Shown: positions 46,888 to 55,215, counted from the stretch's first letter. The stretch: 64,000 nucleotides of DNA from Hydrogenophaga sp. (GCA_011391495.1 JAABQK010000009.1:1-64000); one strand, 5' to 3'. Numbers and translations: made by a program. Notes: generated by a model from the sequence alone, not told the origin.

Positions 46888-47336
46888 GGGCGGGCCTGCT
46901 CTGGGGGCTGTGCGGCCGCAGCCGGGTGCTGGTTCAGCCGTGCATCCAGGGCACTCACCTGAGCGCGCAGCGCCCGGATTTCCCTCATCAGCTCGTGTTC
47001 GATCTGCTTTTCACCGGCGACCACCTCGTCCTCCACCTCCTGCTCCACAAAGATCGCAGCCAGCGACGCCGTCACCAGCGAGAGCACCGACAGCCCGAGC
47101 AGCACCATCAGCACGGCAAACACGCGTCCGGCGTGGGTGTGCGGCACCATGTCGCCGTAACCCACGGTGGCCGCGGTGGTGAAGGCCAGCCAGAGGCCGT
47201 CCTGCAGCGTGATCACCCGCGGCTCCAGCAGCCAGAAACCGGCACCGCCAAACAGCATGATCACCAGGCACAGCGCGAGCGAGTACCAGAGGCCGCGGCG
47301 CATGATGTGCAGGCGGCGTTGTCTTGAACGTTTCAT
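46884..47336 (-). CDS. Two-helix potassium channel family protein
   Basis: The 150-residue protein has helices at about residues 17-37 and 70-92 flanking a pore loop with the K+ selectivity filter TVGYGD (57-62). The C-terminal 50 residues form a charged coiled coil (EKQIEHELMREIRALRAQVS) ending in a Pro/Ala tail. This is a minimal ion-channel architecture without an RCK domain. Start at 47336. It diverges from srkA across 39 bases and overlaps the methyltransferase gene, so they form an operon. Confidence 0.9.
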   Translation of the reverse strand: MKRSRQRRLHIMRRGLWYSLALCLVIMLFGGAGFWLLEPRVITLQDGLWLAFTTAATVGYGDMVPHTHAGRVFAVLMVLLGLSVLSLVTASLAAIFVEQEVEDEVVAGEKQIEHELMREIRALRAQVSALDARLNQHPAAAAQPPEQARP

Positions 47337-47375
47337 GATTCGATTCTGGCACGAGCCGCGGGCGACAATCCACGC

Positions 47376-48431
47376 ATGACCCCACCCGACAACCGCGCCG
47401 GCGAACCGACCACGCACCCTTACACCGCCCTCACACCCGACGTGGTGCAGGACGCCCTGGCCAGCATCGGCATCTGGGGCGACGGGCGCATGGCCGCGCT
47501 CAACAGCTTCGAGAACCGGGTCTACCAGATCCACCTGGAAGCGCCTTATGACGGCTGTGAACAGGTGGTGGCCAAGTTCTACCGCCCCGATCGCTGGAGC
47601 GACGCGCAGATCCAGGAGGAGCACGACTTTGCGGCCGAACTGGTGGCGGCCGAGATTCCTGCCGTGCCACCGCTGGCGGTGAACGGCCGCACCCTGCACC
47701 ACTTCGGCGGCTTTGCCTTCGCGCTGAGTCCGCGGCGCGGTGGCCGGAGGCCCGAGCTGGACGACTTCGAGGTGCTGGAGTGGATCGGCCGTTTCCTGGC
47801 GCGCATCCACAGCGTCGGCGCAGTCCGGCCCTTCCTCACCCGACCGGCGCTGGACGTGGCGAGCTTCGGCCACGAGCCGCGCGACTGGTTGCTGCAGCAC
47901 CGCATGGTCGCGCCCGAGGTGCAGACCGCGTGGGAACGGGCGCTGGCCGAAGCGCTGGCGCTGATCGAAGCCCACCCGGTGCTGCGGGCGAATGCGCTGG
48001 ACGATGAAGACGGCATCGCCCGTATCCGCCTGCACGGCGACTGCCACCCCGGCAACATCCTCTGGACCCCGGCCGACCTGCCGGGCGCAGGGCCGCACTT
48101 CGTGGACCTGGATGACGCGCGCACCGGTCCCGCGGTGCAGGACCTCTGGATGCTCTTGAGCGGTGACCGGCGGCAGCAAAACCAGCAACTCGGTGCGCTT
48201 ATCGATGGCTACGAACAGTTCCGCCCGTTCGACCGGCGCGAGCTCGCGCTCATCGAACCGCTGCGCACCTTGCGCCTGATCCACTACAGCGCCTGGCTGG
48301 CGCGCCGCTGGGACGACCCGGCCTTCCCGATCAACTTCCCCTGGTTCGGCAGCCGCGACTACTGGCAGGGCCAGGTGGACATGCTGATCGAGCAGATCGA
48401 AGAGATGCAACAGGCGCCGCTGGTCGCCTGA
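47376..48431 (+). CDS. srkA: Stress response serine/threonine kinase SrkA (YihE)
   Basis: SrkA protects E. coli against stress-induced cell death. The 351-residue protein has the family start LTPDVVQDALASIGIWGDGR, the substrate-loop NSFENRVYQIHLE, AKFYRPDRWSDAQIQEEHDF with the conserved Lys, HGDCHPGNILW with the catalytic Asp (~220) and the metal-binding HFVDLDDARTGP. Length is slightly above E. coli YihE (328) because of a longer N terminus. It stands alone, followed by a dispersed repeat. Confidence 0.93.
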   Translation: MTPPDNRAGEPTTHPYTALTPDVVQDALASIGIWGDGRMAALNSFENRVYQIHLEAPYDGCEQVVAKFYRPDRWSDAQIQEEHDFAAELVAAEIPAVPPLAVNGRTLHHFGGFAFALSPRRGGRRPELDDFEVLEWIGRFLARIHSVGAVRPFLTRPALDVASFGHEPRDWLLQHRMVAPEVQTAWERALAEALALIEAHPVLRANALDDEDGIARIRLHGDCHPGNILWTPADLPGAGPHFVDLDDARTGPAVQDLWMLLSGDRRQQNQQLGALIDGYEQFRPFDRRELALIEPLRTLRLIHYSAWLARRWDDPAFPINFPWFGSRDYWQGQVDMLIEQIEEMQQAPLVA

Positions 48432-48435
48432 ACAA

Positions 48436-48527
48436 GCCCACCCCCGCGCCCGGCTGCGCCGGTCACCTCCTCAAGGGGGCGCCAGCAGCGGCCCGGCAAA
48501 ACCGGTTCCGTGCTGGCCCCGCCTGGA
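48436..48527 (+). repeat. Dispersed intergenic repeat, copy B
   Basis: GC-rich element related to copy A at 24507: it shares the CCCCCGCGCC start, a central run ending AAGGGGGC, and GCGGCCCGGCAAAACCGGTT. It contains short hairpins and lies between srkA and the OhrR operator. Confidence 0.6.
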
Positions 48528-48589
48528 CCACTTCGTGCGTCGCGCATCGCGCTCCGTGTTGACCATTTCCTCAACAAGGTTTTCCGCAT

Positions 48590-48609
48590 TTAAATTGCAC
48601 GCAATTTAA
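48590..48609. promoter_or_regulatory. OhrR operator candidate
   Basis: TTAAATTGCACGCAATTTAA is a 20-bp palindrome with 9-bp arms and a two-base centre, 22 bases before the ohrR start. It is AT-rich against a GC-rich background and contains AATTGC half-sites like those bound by OhrR of related proteobacteria. The position fits autorepression of an ohrR-ohr transcript. Confidence 0.75.
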
Positions 48610-48630
48610 TTGACAGCTACATTTCATTCC

Positions 48631-49092
48631 ATGGTCACACGCAACACCCCCCGGAACGCCCTGTCTGAACAGGCCCTGCTGCTGGACAACCAGCTCTGCT
48701 TTGCGCTGTATTCGGCCTCGCTGGCCATGACCAAGCTGTACAAGCCGCTGCTTGACGAGCTGGGCCTGACCTACCCGCAGTACCTCGCCCTGCTGGTGCT
48801 GTGGGAGCAGGACGGCCTGACCGTGTCCGAGCTCGGCGAACGGCTCTACCTCGACTCCGGCACGCTCACCCCGCTGCTCAAGCGGCTGGAAGCGGCGGGT
48901 CTCGTGTCGCGTCTGCGCGATGCCGCGGACGAGCGCCGGGTGCTGATCCGCCTGACCGCCGACGGCCGCCAGCTCAAGGTCCGAGCCCGGCGCGTCCCCG
49001 GCTGCGTGCTGCAGGCCTCGCAGTGCGACGTGGGCGAGGCCATGGCGCTCACCCGTCAGGTCCAGGCCTTGCGCAACCGCCTCACCGCCTGA
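48631..49092 (+). CDS. ohrR: Organic hydroperoxide repressor OhrR (MarR family)
   Basis: OhrR is a thiol-based MarR-type repressor inactivated by organic peroxides. The 153-residue protein has the reactive Cys23 in [20 protein letters not shown], the winged helix [20 protein letters not shown] and wing [15 protein letters not shown]125 and C132 lie in the C-terminal helices; a second Cys near residue 127 is the mark of the two-Cys Xanthomonas type, in which oxidation forms an intersubunit disulfide. The ATG at 48631 is preferred over a TTG at 48610, which overlaps the operator. Confidence 0.93.
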   Translation: MVTRNTPRNALSEQALLLDNQLCFALYSASLAMTKLYKPLLDELGLTYPQYLALLVLWEQDGLTVSELGERLYLDSGTLTPLLKRLEAAGLVSRLRDAADERRVLIRLTADGRQLKVRARRVPGCVLQASQCDVGEAMALTRQVQALRNRLTA

Positions 49093-49145
49093 TCCCCTTT
49101 TTTTCACCCCGCTTCGCTGAAGCCACCACCCTCCAAGGAACCCCC

Positions 49146-49562
49146 ATGGCCTCCCTCGACAAAGTCCTCTACACCGCCCGCACCCACACCACCGGGGGCC
49201 GCGACGGCGCCTCCAGGTCCGACGACGGCCGCCTGGTCGTGACGCACACGCCGCCCGGCGCGCCCGGCAACGGCACCAACCCCGAACAACTGCTCGCCGC
49301 AGGGTATTCGGCCTGCTTCATCGGCGCCATTAAGGCCGTGGCCGGCAAGATGAAGCTGGCCGTGCCGGCTGACGTGGCGGTGGACGCCGAGGTGGACCTC
49401 GGCCCCGTGGGCCAGGCCTATGGCATCGCCGCCCGCCTGACGGTTCACCTGCCCGGCATGGACCGCGCACAGGCCCAGGCGCTGGTGGACACCGCGCACC
49501 TGGTGTGCCCCTACTCCAACGCCACACGCGGCAACATCGACGTCACCCTCACGCTGGCCTGA
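49146..49562 (+). CDS. ohr: Organic hydroperoxide resistance protein Ohr
   Basis: Ohr is a thiol peroxidase that reduces organic hydroperoxides with lipoyl thiols. The 138-residue protein has the catalytic C57 in GYSACFIGAI, the resolving C120 in HLVCPYSNATRGN, and R19 and E47 that complete the active site. It follows ohrR by 53 bases with an AAGGA site, and a strong terminator follows it. Confidence 0.96.
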   Translation: MASLDKVLYTARTHTTGGRDGASRSDDGRLVVTHTPPGAPGNGTNPEQLLAAGYSACFIGAIKAVAGKMKLAVPADVAVDAEVDLGPVGQAYGIAARLTVHLPGMDRAQAQALVDTAHLVCPYSNATRGNIDVTLTLA

Positions 49563-49578
49563 TCGCCCGCGCCCATGA

Positions 49579-49612
49579 AAAAGCCCCGCCGGCGTGCAGC
49601 CGGCGGGGCTTT
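49579..49612. terminator. Terminator after ohr
   Basis: AAGCCCCGCCGGC (49581-49593) pairs with GCCGGCGGGGCTT (49599-49611) around a five-base loop; the 13-bp stem is flanked by A and T runs, so it could work in both directions. Confidence 0.85.
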
Positions 49613-49683
49613 GTATTGGCCTGCGGTATCGGTCTTCTACGGCGCCGGAGCACGCCCCCCTTCACGTGAAACGGTGCCACCAA

Positions 49684-49762
49684 GGGCACCGCCGGGCCGG
49701 CTCTGCCGGACGGCCAGTGCCGCCCCGTGCAGGGGGTCGCGCGAAGCGCGGCGGGGGTGTTT
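49684..49762 (-). repeat. Dispersed intergenic repeat, copy C (inverted)
   Basis: Read on the minus strand this element begins CCCCCGCCGCGCTTCGCG and contains GTCCGGCAGAGCCGGC, matching copies A (24507-24590) and B (48436-48527). It lies immediately downstream of the phcQ-like gene. Confidence 0.55.
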
Positions 49763-50718
49763 CACTGGCGCCCCAGGCGCTCCATCGCGTCGGCCAGCCA
49801 GTCCCCGCGCAGCATGACGGCGCTCGCCAGCTTCACGCGCCAGCCGTCCTCGGCCAACTCCAGCTGGGCGTGCCCGCCCTGCCAGAGCAGCCAGGCCAGC
49901 CAGGCGCACTGGGCGGCCGTGACAGCGCCCCCGGCGGGTGCCGTCAGCAGCGCGGTGAAGGGCGCCGCATCACGCACCCGCACCGATTCGCCCTGCAGCT
50001 CGCCGCCCACCGGCTGTGCCAGCACCGAGAGGGCCAGCAGGCCCTCCACCGGGGGGCCAAAGCTCTGCAGCCAATGCCGCAGGTGGGCCGCAATCGCCGC
50101 GCCCCGCTGCGCCTCGGCCTGCAGCAGGTCGGCATGCTCCCAGCGGTGCCAGTCCACCTCGGGCTCGGCAGGACGGCACAGCAGGGCGGCCTGGGCAAAC
50201 TGGTAGAGCGCCGGCTCATGGGTCTGCCCATCGGTCCGCACCGCGGCGCCCAGCATCAGCAGCGCACCCAGGCGGTTGGCCAGCAGCTGGCTTTGCTGCG
50301 CGAGCAGCTTGTCGCGCACCAGCTCGTCGCGCTCGTTGCGCAGCTCGGCCAGTTCCAGCGCGTGCTTCAGGTCGGCGCGCAGGCTCTCCAGGTCCCAGGG
50401 TTTGTTGATGTAGCGGTAGATCTCGCCGCTGTTGATGGCCTCGATGGCCTCACCCAGCTCCGAGTAGGCTGTGGTCAGCATGCGCACGATGTGCGGGTGG
50501 TGCTCGCGCGCATGGCGCAGCAGCTCGTTGCCGCGCTCGCCGGGCATGCGCTGGTCGCTCACCAGCACCGCGATCTCGGCCCCGCGCTCGCGCAGCACCG
50601 CCTTGCCCTCTTCCACCGAGCCGGCCGTGATCACCGGCGCCAGCGGGCTGACCAGACGCTCGAAGTACTTCAGCGCCATGGCCTCGTCGTCCACGAAAAG
50701 TATCTTGTCGGGTTTCAT
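49762..50718 (-). CDS. phcQ: PhcQ-like response regulator
   Basis: The 318-residue protein has a complete receiver: DDE at 10-12, phospho-acceptor D55 in VLVSDQRMPGERG, Thr in MLTTAYSE and K106 in YINKPWD. The KPWDL ending is of the RpfG/PhcQ-type receiver branch. The C-terminal 200 residues have no DNA-binding or enzyme motif that I can name, though a helical stretch (ALELAELRNERDELVRDKLL) may be a coiled coil. It is the last gene of the four-gene operon and matches PhcQ of Ralstonia, which transmits the PhcR/PhcS signal toward PhcA. Start 50718 lies 16 bases after the phcR-like stop. Confidence 0.82.
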   Translation of the reverse strand: MKPDKILFVDDEAMALKYFERLVSPLAPVITAGSVEEGKAVLRERGAEIAVLVSDQRMPGERGNELLRHAREHHPHIVRMLTTAYSELGEAIEAINSGEIYRYINKPWDLESLRADLKHALELAELRNERDELVRDKLLAQQSQLLANRLGALLMLGAAVRTDGQTHEPALYQFAQAALLCRPAEPEVDWHRWEHADLLQAEAQRGAAIAAHLRHWLQSFGPPVEGLLALSVLAQPVGGELQGESVRVRDAAPFTALLTAPAGGAVTAAQCAWLAWLLWQGGHAQLELAEDGWRVKLASAVMLRGDWLADAMERLGRQ

Positions 50719-50734
50719 GGTCGTTCCTTGTCGG

Positions 50735-51919
50735 TTACTGGACTTCCAGTGGGAAAAACAGGCGCACGGTGACACCCTGCCCAGGGGTGGAGCGCAGCTC
50801 GACCGATCCGCCGAGCGAGCGCATCACCCGCTGGCAGAACAGCAGGCCCATGCCGCTGCCGCCCGATTCGGCGCGCGTGGTGAGCGGCTCGCGCGTCAGG
50901 CGCGGCAGCAGATCGGGCGGTATGCCCGGGCCGTTGTCGCTCACCTCCATGGCGGGTTGCGCGGGCAGGCCCGGCGCCGGCACCGCCCGGGTAAGGGCAA
51001 TGCCCAGAACCGGTGGGTCCGGCAGGCTGGACCGCAGCGCCAGCAGCGCGTTCTTGACCAGGGTACACAACACCAGGTAGAGCAGGTCGCGACGGCCCGG
51101 CAGGCTGAAATCGGCCGCCATGTCGCACACCAGCCACCGCGCCTCGTCACCGTCAAACGGGTATTCGTCGCGAACCGCGCGCACCAGATCGCTGGCGCGC
51201 AGGCTGACCACCACGTCGGCGCGGTAGGCGTCGCGCGCGGTCTGCACGAAGGTCGCCACGAGCGACTGCGCGTAATCGGCCCGGCGCTGGGCCGCATCGA
51301 TCATGTGCAGCACCTCGCCGGGACGGCGCTGGACCAGGTGGGCCATGCCGTCGTCGTCGGACGGCGCGGCCTGGTGGCGGTCACGCATGGCCGTGAGGTA
51401 GCCGCGCACCGTGGCCAGCGGCGTGGAGACTTCATGGGCCAGGAAGCCGAGGGTCTCGCGCAGGGCGGTGGCGCGGCGTTCGACCAGTTCCCGCTCGCAC
51501 GCCGCGCGCACGCTGCCCGCCAGCGCTTCGCGCAACGCCCGGCGGGTGAGCGCCTGGTCCAGCGGCTTCTCCAGAATCTGCTGCACATGGCCCTGGTTGA
51601 CCGCGGCCATCGCCACGTCCTTGTCGGCATAGGCCGAGACCAGCAACCGGGCCACATGGCCATACCGGTGCCGCACCTCCGAGAGCAGCGCCACGCCATC
51701 GCGCCCGGGCATGCGGTAGTCGGTGACCAGAACGGCCACCTCGTGCCCGCGCGCCGCCAGCAGCGCCAGCGCGTCGTCCACACCGCCGGCGGTGAACACG
51801 ACGAACTCGTCGCCGTAGAGTCGCGCGAACCACTTGCAGGCCTGCGGCTCGTCGTCCACCAGCAGCACCGCGTGGGCGACACGGGTATCAGGCACCGGGC
51901 CCGGCTCTTGGGGTGTCAT
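50735..51919 (-). CDS. phcR: PhcR-like response regulator with C-terminal histidine kinase domain
   Basis: The 394-residue protein joins an N-terminal receiver (VDDEPQ at 21-26, D67 in LVTDYRMPGRDG, K118 in ILEKPLD) to a kinase core. The core has H162 in FLAHEVSTPLATVRGYL, an N box LCTLVKNALLAL, and G boxes VSDNGPGIPPD and GSGMGLLFCQRV. The receiver-then-kinase order is unusual and is the hallmark of PhcR in Ralstonia. Its start overlaps the phcS-like stop by four bases. It should exchange phosphate with the PhcS-like kinase. All active-site residues are present. Confidence 0.86.
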   Translation of the reverse strand: MTPQEPGPVPDTRVAHAVLLVDDEPQACKWFARLYGDEFVVFTAGGVDDALALLAARGHEVAVLVTDYRMPGRDGVALLSEVRHRYGHVARLLVSAYADKDVAMAAVNQGHVQQILEKPLDQALTRRALREALAGSVRAACERELVERRATALRETLGFLAHEVSTPLATVRGYLTAMRDRHQAAPSDDDGMAHLVQRRPGEVLHMIDAAQRRADYAQSLVATFVQTARDAYRADVVVSLRASDLVRAVRDEYPFDGDEARWLVCDMAADFSLPGRRDLLYLVLCTLVKNALLALRSSLPDPPVLGIALTRAVPAPGLPAQPAMEVSDNGPGIPPDLLPRLTREPLTTRAESGGSGMGLLFCQRVMRSLGGSVELRSTPGQGVTVRLFFPLEVQ

Positions 51920-53256
51920 GCGGGCCTCGGCAGGTCGAAGGTGAATTCGGTCCAGGCGCCGGGCTCGCTCTCCACCGCGAGCAGGCCGCCGTGGCGTTGC
52001 ACGATGCCGTAGCTCACGCTCAGGCCAAGCCCCAGTCCGGCCCCCACGTCGCGCGTGGTGAAGAAGGGTTCGAACACGCGACCGATGTTCTCGGGCTGGA
52101 TGCCCTGCCCGTTGTCGCGCACCGTCACGCACAGGCGCTGCGCCACGGTCTCCACCTTCACGTCGATGCGCGGCGCTTCGCGTTTCGCTTTTTGCAGCGC
52201 GTGGGCCGCGTTGCTGAAGAGGTTGATCAGCACGCCGATGATGGCCGGCTCGTCGCCCAGCACATGGGTGTCCTGCGGCACCTCCACCGTGACCGCCACA
52301 CCCTTGAGTTCGTGGCCGGCCAGGCGCAGCGCCGAGCGGATCGCCTGCTCCAGCAGAAAAGGTCGCTGGCTGTTGTCGCCGGGCTTCTGGTAGGCAAAGG
52401 TCTTGAGGTCGGTGACGATGTTCTGGATGCGCTCCATGCCCTCCTTGGCGTCCGTCAGGCTTTCCTTGAGCATCTCGTCGGACCGGGCGGCTGGCAGCGT
52501 CTGCGCCATGTTGATGGCCATCAGGCTGTAGTTCACCGGGTTGTTCAACTCGTGCAGCAGGCCGGCGGAGAGCGTGCCGATCGCGGCCATTTTTTCGCGC
52601 TGCAGCAGCTGGCCCTTGATCTCGGCCAGCGCCCGGTTCTGCTCCAGCAGCTCGTCCTTTTGCGCCTGCACTTCCGTCTGCAGGGCGTAGGTCTGTCGCC
52701 GCAGACGGTCGCCGTAAACCGAAACCGTCACCGCGATCAGGGAGTAAAACACGATGAAGATCAGCTGACCAGCCAGGGTCGGCCAGTGCTGCACACCGCC
52801 AGCGCGCAGCACGCAGGCCAGCACGTACACCAGCATGGTGAAGGCACTGAAGCCCAACGCCTCGCGCACCGTCAGCGGCAGAAAAATGCTGATGCCCGAC
52901 ACGGCCAGGGTCAAGCCCACGAAGTAGATCGAGGCCTCGCCATCGGTGGAATAAATCATCCAGGCGATCATCAGCTGCGGCAGCGCGATCCAGAAATAGG
53001 TGAGCGCTCGCACGTGGCCAAGCCCCCAGGCCCTGCTGTAGCTCCAGAGCGCAGCACCGATCAGTGCGACCACCAGCAGGCGCACCAAGCCAAACTGCAA
53101 CAAGTTCTCGGGGTAAAAAGCCGCATCCAGGCCCACGCCGCTCACGATGAGGATCATTGCCAGCACGCAGGTGACCTTGCTGTAGAAAACCAGGTGCTGG
53201 TGCAGCGCCTCCTCGTAGGAAGCCGGCAGTTGGTTGGTGCTCAATCCGGGCGACAC
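51916..53256 (-). CDS. phcS: PhcS-like membrane sensor histidine kinase
   Basis: The 446-residue kinase has an N-terminal membrane domain of about six helices (residues ~23-182 from the GTG start). A coiled coil follows (LQTEVQAQKDELLEQNRALA), then the H box SAGLLHELNNPVNYSLM with H235, the N box LINLFSNAAHALQ, and G boxes VRDNGQGIQPE and GAGLGLGLSVSYG. The HELNNP-type box and six-helix sensor are as in PhcS and distantly as in CqsS/LqsS. I chose GTG at 53256: AAGGG lies six bases before it, overlapping the phcB-like stop. An in-frame TTG at 53292 has no ribosome site. Confidence 0.87.
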   Translation of the reverse strand: MSPGLSTNQLPASYEEALHQHLVFYSKVTCVLAMILIVSGVGLDAAFYPENLLQFGLVRLLVVALIGAALWSYSRAWGLGHVRALTYFWIALPQLMIAWMIYSTDGEASIYFVGLTLAVSGISIFLPLTVREALGFSAFTMLVYVLACVLRAGGVQHWPTLAGQLIFIVFYSLIAVTVSVYGDRLRRQTYALQTEVQAQKDELLEQNRALAEIKGQLLQREKMAAIGTLSAGLLHELNNPVNYSLMAINMAQTLPAARSDEMLKESLTDAKEGMERIQNIVTDLKTFAYQKPGDNSQRPFLLEQAIRSALRLAGHELKGVAVTVEVPQDTHVLGDEPAIIGVLINLFSNAAHALQKAKREAPRIDVKVETVAQRLCVTVRDNGQGIQPENIGRVFEPFFTTRDVGAGLGLGLSVSYGIVQRHGGLLAVESEPGAWTEFTFDLPRPA

Positions 53257-53266
53257 GCTGTGCCCT

Positions 53267-54748
53267 TCACAGCGGTTTGACCGCTTCGGCAAACAGGTTC
53301 ACACCGGTTGCGTCGGTATAGGTCTTGACCTGGGGCAGCGTGGACGGGAACAGGCGCACGAGGCCCGCCTCGTCGCGGTAGATCAGGTACCACTCCATGA
53401 AGTGCTCCATCCAGAAGCGCTCGGGATTGTTCGTGTGCACGTTGGTCACCAGCAGCGTGCCGCCGGGCCGCAGGTGCCTGTCGAAGTAGGCGATCAGGCG
53501 GGCGCAGGCCTTGTCGGCCAGGTAGTCGAACAGGCCGGCGCAGTAGATGTAGTCGTACTGCTCGTCCAGCGCGATGCCCTGGTCGCGCGACGAGCGCTTG
53601 AGCAGCTGGTGCACCGACTCGTGGCGCAGCGTCACCTGCAGCGGCTCGCGCCCGGCGGCCTGTGCCGTCTCGATCAGCCGCTGGCTGGTGTAGAGCAGGG
53701 TTTCGTCGCTGAAGTCCATCAGCGTCACATCCAGGTGGTCCAGCGGCTGGTCGGTGGCGACGAGGCGCTGCAGTTCGCCCGCCGGCCCGCAGCCCACGTT
53801 CAGGATGCGCAGCGGCCGGCCCTGCTCGCGCGCCTGGGCCGCCAGCGTCTGCAGCCGCTCCAGCAGGATGTCCACCCGGTTGCGGTGCGCCTGCGCCACG
53901 CTCGACTGCAGGAAGATGAAATTCACCAGCTCGAAATAGGTGCTCGGCCCTTCGCGCGGGTCGCCCAGGATCTGGTTGACCATCTGGTAGTCGCCCGCGT
54001 AACCCAGGGGCTTGGCAAAGGTGCGGTAGACAAAGGGCGCGCGCAGCACGAGCGGGTGGATGGCCGCCTGAGCAAAGGCACGGTGGGCCGGCTCCAGCTC
54101 GGGAGGCACCTTGGCGGCCTCGGTTTCGAAACGCACCAGGTATTCATGGACTGTGGCCATGAGGGGGCGTGCAATCTCGAAGAACACGTCGTCCCGCACC
54201 CGGCCATGCACGTCGCGCGGCAGACCGGCGGTGATGTCGGCCTGGTCCAGCCAGCGCGTCACCTCGGAAAAATAGGCGCGCAGATCGTTCACCACCACCT
54301 GGTAGTTCTGACCCACGCGCGAGCGCGACTCCCACTCCTCCACGAAACGACTCACCGCATCGGACACGCTGCGCGCGCTGTGGTCGATGCCACCGAGGTC
54401 GTTCCACTCGTCGATCAGGGTGAGCGACACCACCGCCATCAGCCCGGTGTTCAACAGGCTGACCACCACCGCCTTGCCCTTGTAGATGCTCCGGTCGCCG
54501 GAGCGGATGTTCAGGTCGTTGAGCACCTCGCTGACCTGCACGATGGAATACGGGTTGTAGACCTCCATCACGAGGGAGCGGCGCTGCAGGCTGGTGATGG
54601 TTCCGCGCGCGGCTTCACCCTGGCTGTTGCGGAAGGTGACGACGGGATCGAATGGACGCTGTAAATGCACGGTATGGCCGTTATCAACAATGGGGGGCCC
54701 ACCGATGCGCAGCCCCGAATAAAAGTCCCTGCCTGCGAGTGTAGTCAT
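53267..54748 (-). CDS. phcB: PhcB-like SAM-dependent methyltransferase with extra N-terminal domain
   Basis: The 493-residue protein has a C-terminal methyltransferase domain (~residues 300-490): motif I ILNVGCGPAGELQRL (~317), LDVTLMDFSDETLLYTSQRL, and DYIYCAGLFDYLADK. The tail FWMEHFMEWYLIYRDEAGLV is typical of PhcB-like enzymes. PhcB makes the quorum signal methyl 3-hydroxypalmitate (or 3-hydroxymyristate) in Ralstonia. The N-terminal 120 residues (PVVTFRNSQGEAARGTITSL, LVMEVYNPYSIVQVSEVL) look like a PilZ-type beta-barrel, inferred by eye. The start at 54748 is preferred because the upstream ATG at 54820 lies in a terminator hairpin. First gene of the operon. Confidence 0.82.
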   Translation of the reverse strand: MTTLAGRDFYSGLRIGGPPIVDNGHTVHLQRPFDPVVTFRNSQGEAARGTITSLQRRSLVMEVYNPYSIVQVSEVLNDLNIRSGDRSIYKGKAVVVSLLNTGLMAVVSLTLIDEWNDLGGIDHSARSVSDAVSRFVEEWESRSRVGQNYQVVVNDLRAYFSEVTRWLDQADITAGLPRDVHGRVRDDVFFEIARPLMATVHEYLVRFETEAAKVPPELEPAHRAFAQAAIHPLVLRAPFVYRTFAKPLGYAGDYQMVNQILGDPREGPSTYFELVNFIFLQSSVAQAHRNRVDILLERLQTLAAQAREQGRPLRILNVGCGPAGELQRLVATDQPLDHLDVTLMDFSDETLLYTSQRLIETAQAAGREPLQVTLRHESVHQLLKRSSRDQGIALDEQYDYIYCAGLFDYLADKACARLIAYFDRHLRPGGTLLVTNVHTNNPERFWMEHFMEWYLIYRDEAGLVRLFPSTLPQVKTYTDATGVNLFAEAVKPL

Positions 54749-54753
54749 CTGGC

Positions 54754-54776
54754 CATGCCAGGCATGTGACCGGTCA
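54754..54776. promoter_or_regulatory. Adjacent palindromes before phcB-like gene
   Basis: CATGCCAGGCATG (54754-54766) and TGACCGGTCA (54767-54776) are perfect palindromes lying directly next to each other, 6 to 28 bases before the phcB-like start. They may form operator sites that block translation or transcription start. No known regulator can be named. Confidence 0.4.
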
Positions 54777-54810
54777 TGCAACCGTTGCCGCAGGTCCGGC
54801 CAGGCAGCAG

Positions 54811-54842
54811 AAAGGCCCACCCGGATCGCCCCGGGTGGGCCC
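54811..54842 (-). terminator. Terminator after the Gly/Val-repeat lipoprotein gene
   Basis: GGCCCACCCGG (54814-54824) and CCGGGTGGGCC (54831-54841) form an 11-bp stem with a six-base loop; on the minus strand it is followed by TTTCTG. It separates the lipoprotein gene from the phc-like operon. Confidence 0.7.
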
Positions 54843-54870
54843 TGTACGTCTCGGCAAACCGTGAACCGGC

Positions 54871-55215
54871 TTATCGGTGCAGGTCCGGATCGTAGATGGT
54901 GGTGCTGGTGCCCACGCCCACCCCCACGCGCACGTTGCTGTCGCCGATCCCGGTGCTCACGCCAACGCCGGCCCCCGCGCTGACGCGGCCGTTCTGGTTC
55001 ACCCCCACACCAACACCCACCGGGCCCACGCTGGTCCCCACACCCAGGTTCACCCCGCCCGAGCCCACACCGACCCCGATGGAAAAGGGCCCGACCGGGA
55101 TGCCCACGCCCACCCCCACCGAGGAGCAGGCGGTCAGCCAGGTGCTGGCGGTGAGCAGCAGCAACGCCGTCCAGCGGCGGGCGCGGCTTGAAGGGTGCGG
55201 GTGGGCGATCGTCAT
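54871..55215 (-). CDS. Small Gly/Val-repeat lipoprotein
   Basis: The 114-residue precursor has a basic N terminus, a hydrophobic LLLLTAST stretch and the lipobox LTAC (C30). The mature part is made of alternating Gly/Val runs (VGVGVGIPVGPFSIGVGVG, LGVGTSVGPVGVGVGVNQNG, VRVGVGVGTST) with spacers, and ends TTIYDPDLHR. The pattern suggests a repetitive beta structure on the inner face of the outer membrane, but no function is known to me. It lies between htpG and the phc-like operon, with a terminator behind it. Confidence 0.75.
   Translation of the reverse strand: MTIAHPHPSSRARRWTALLLLTASTWLTACSSVGVGVGIPVGPFSIGVGVGSGGVNLGVGTSVGPVGVGVGVNQNGRVSAGAGVGVSTGIGDSNVRVGVGVGTSTTIYDPDLHR

Noticed and set aside
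54880-55140. Periodic GC-rich repeats considered as a CRISPR or minisatellite
   Set aside because: Repeat units are short and degenerate and follow the Gly/Val codon pattern of a lipoprotein; there are no constant repeats with spacers.
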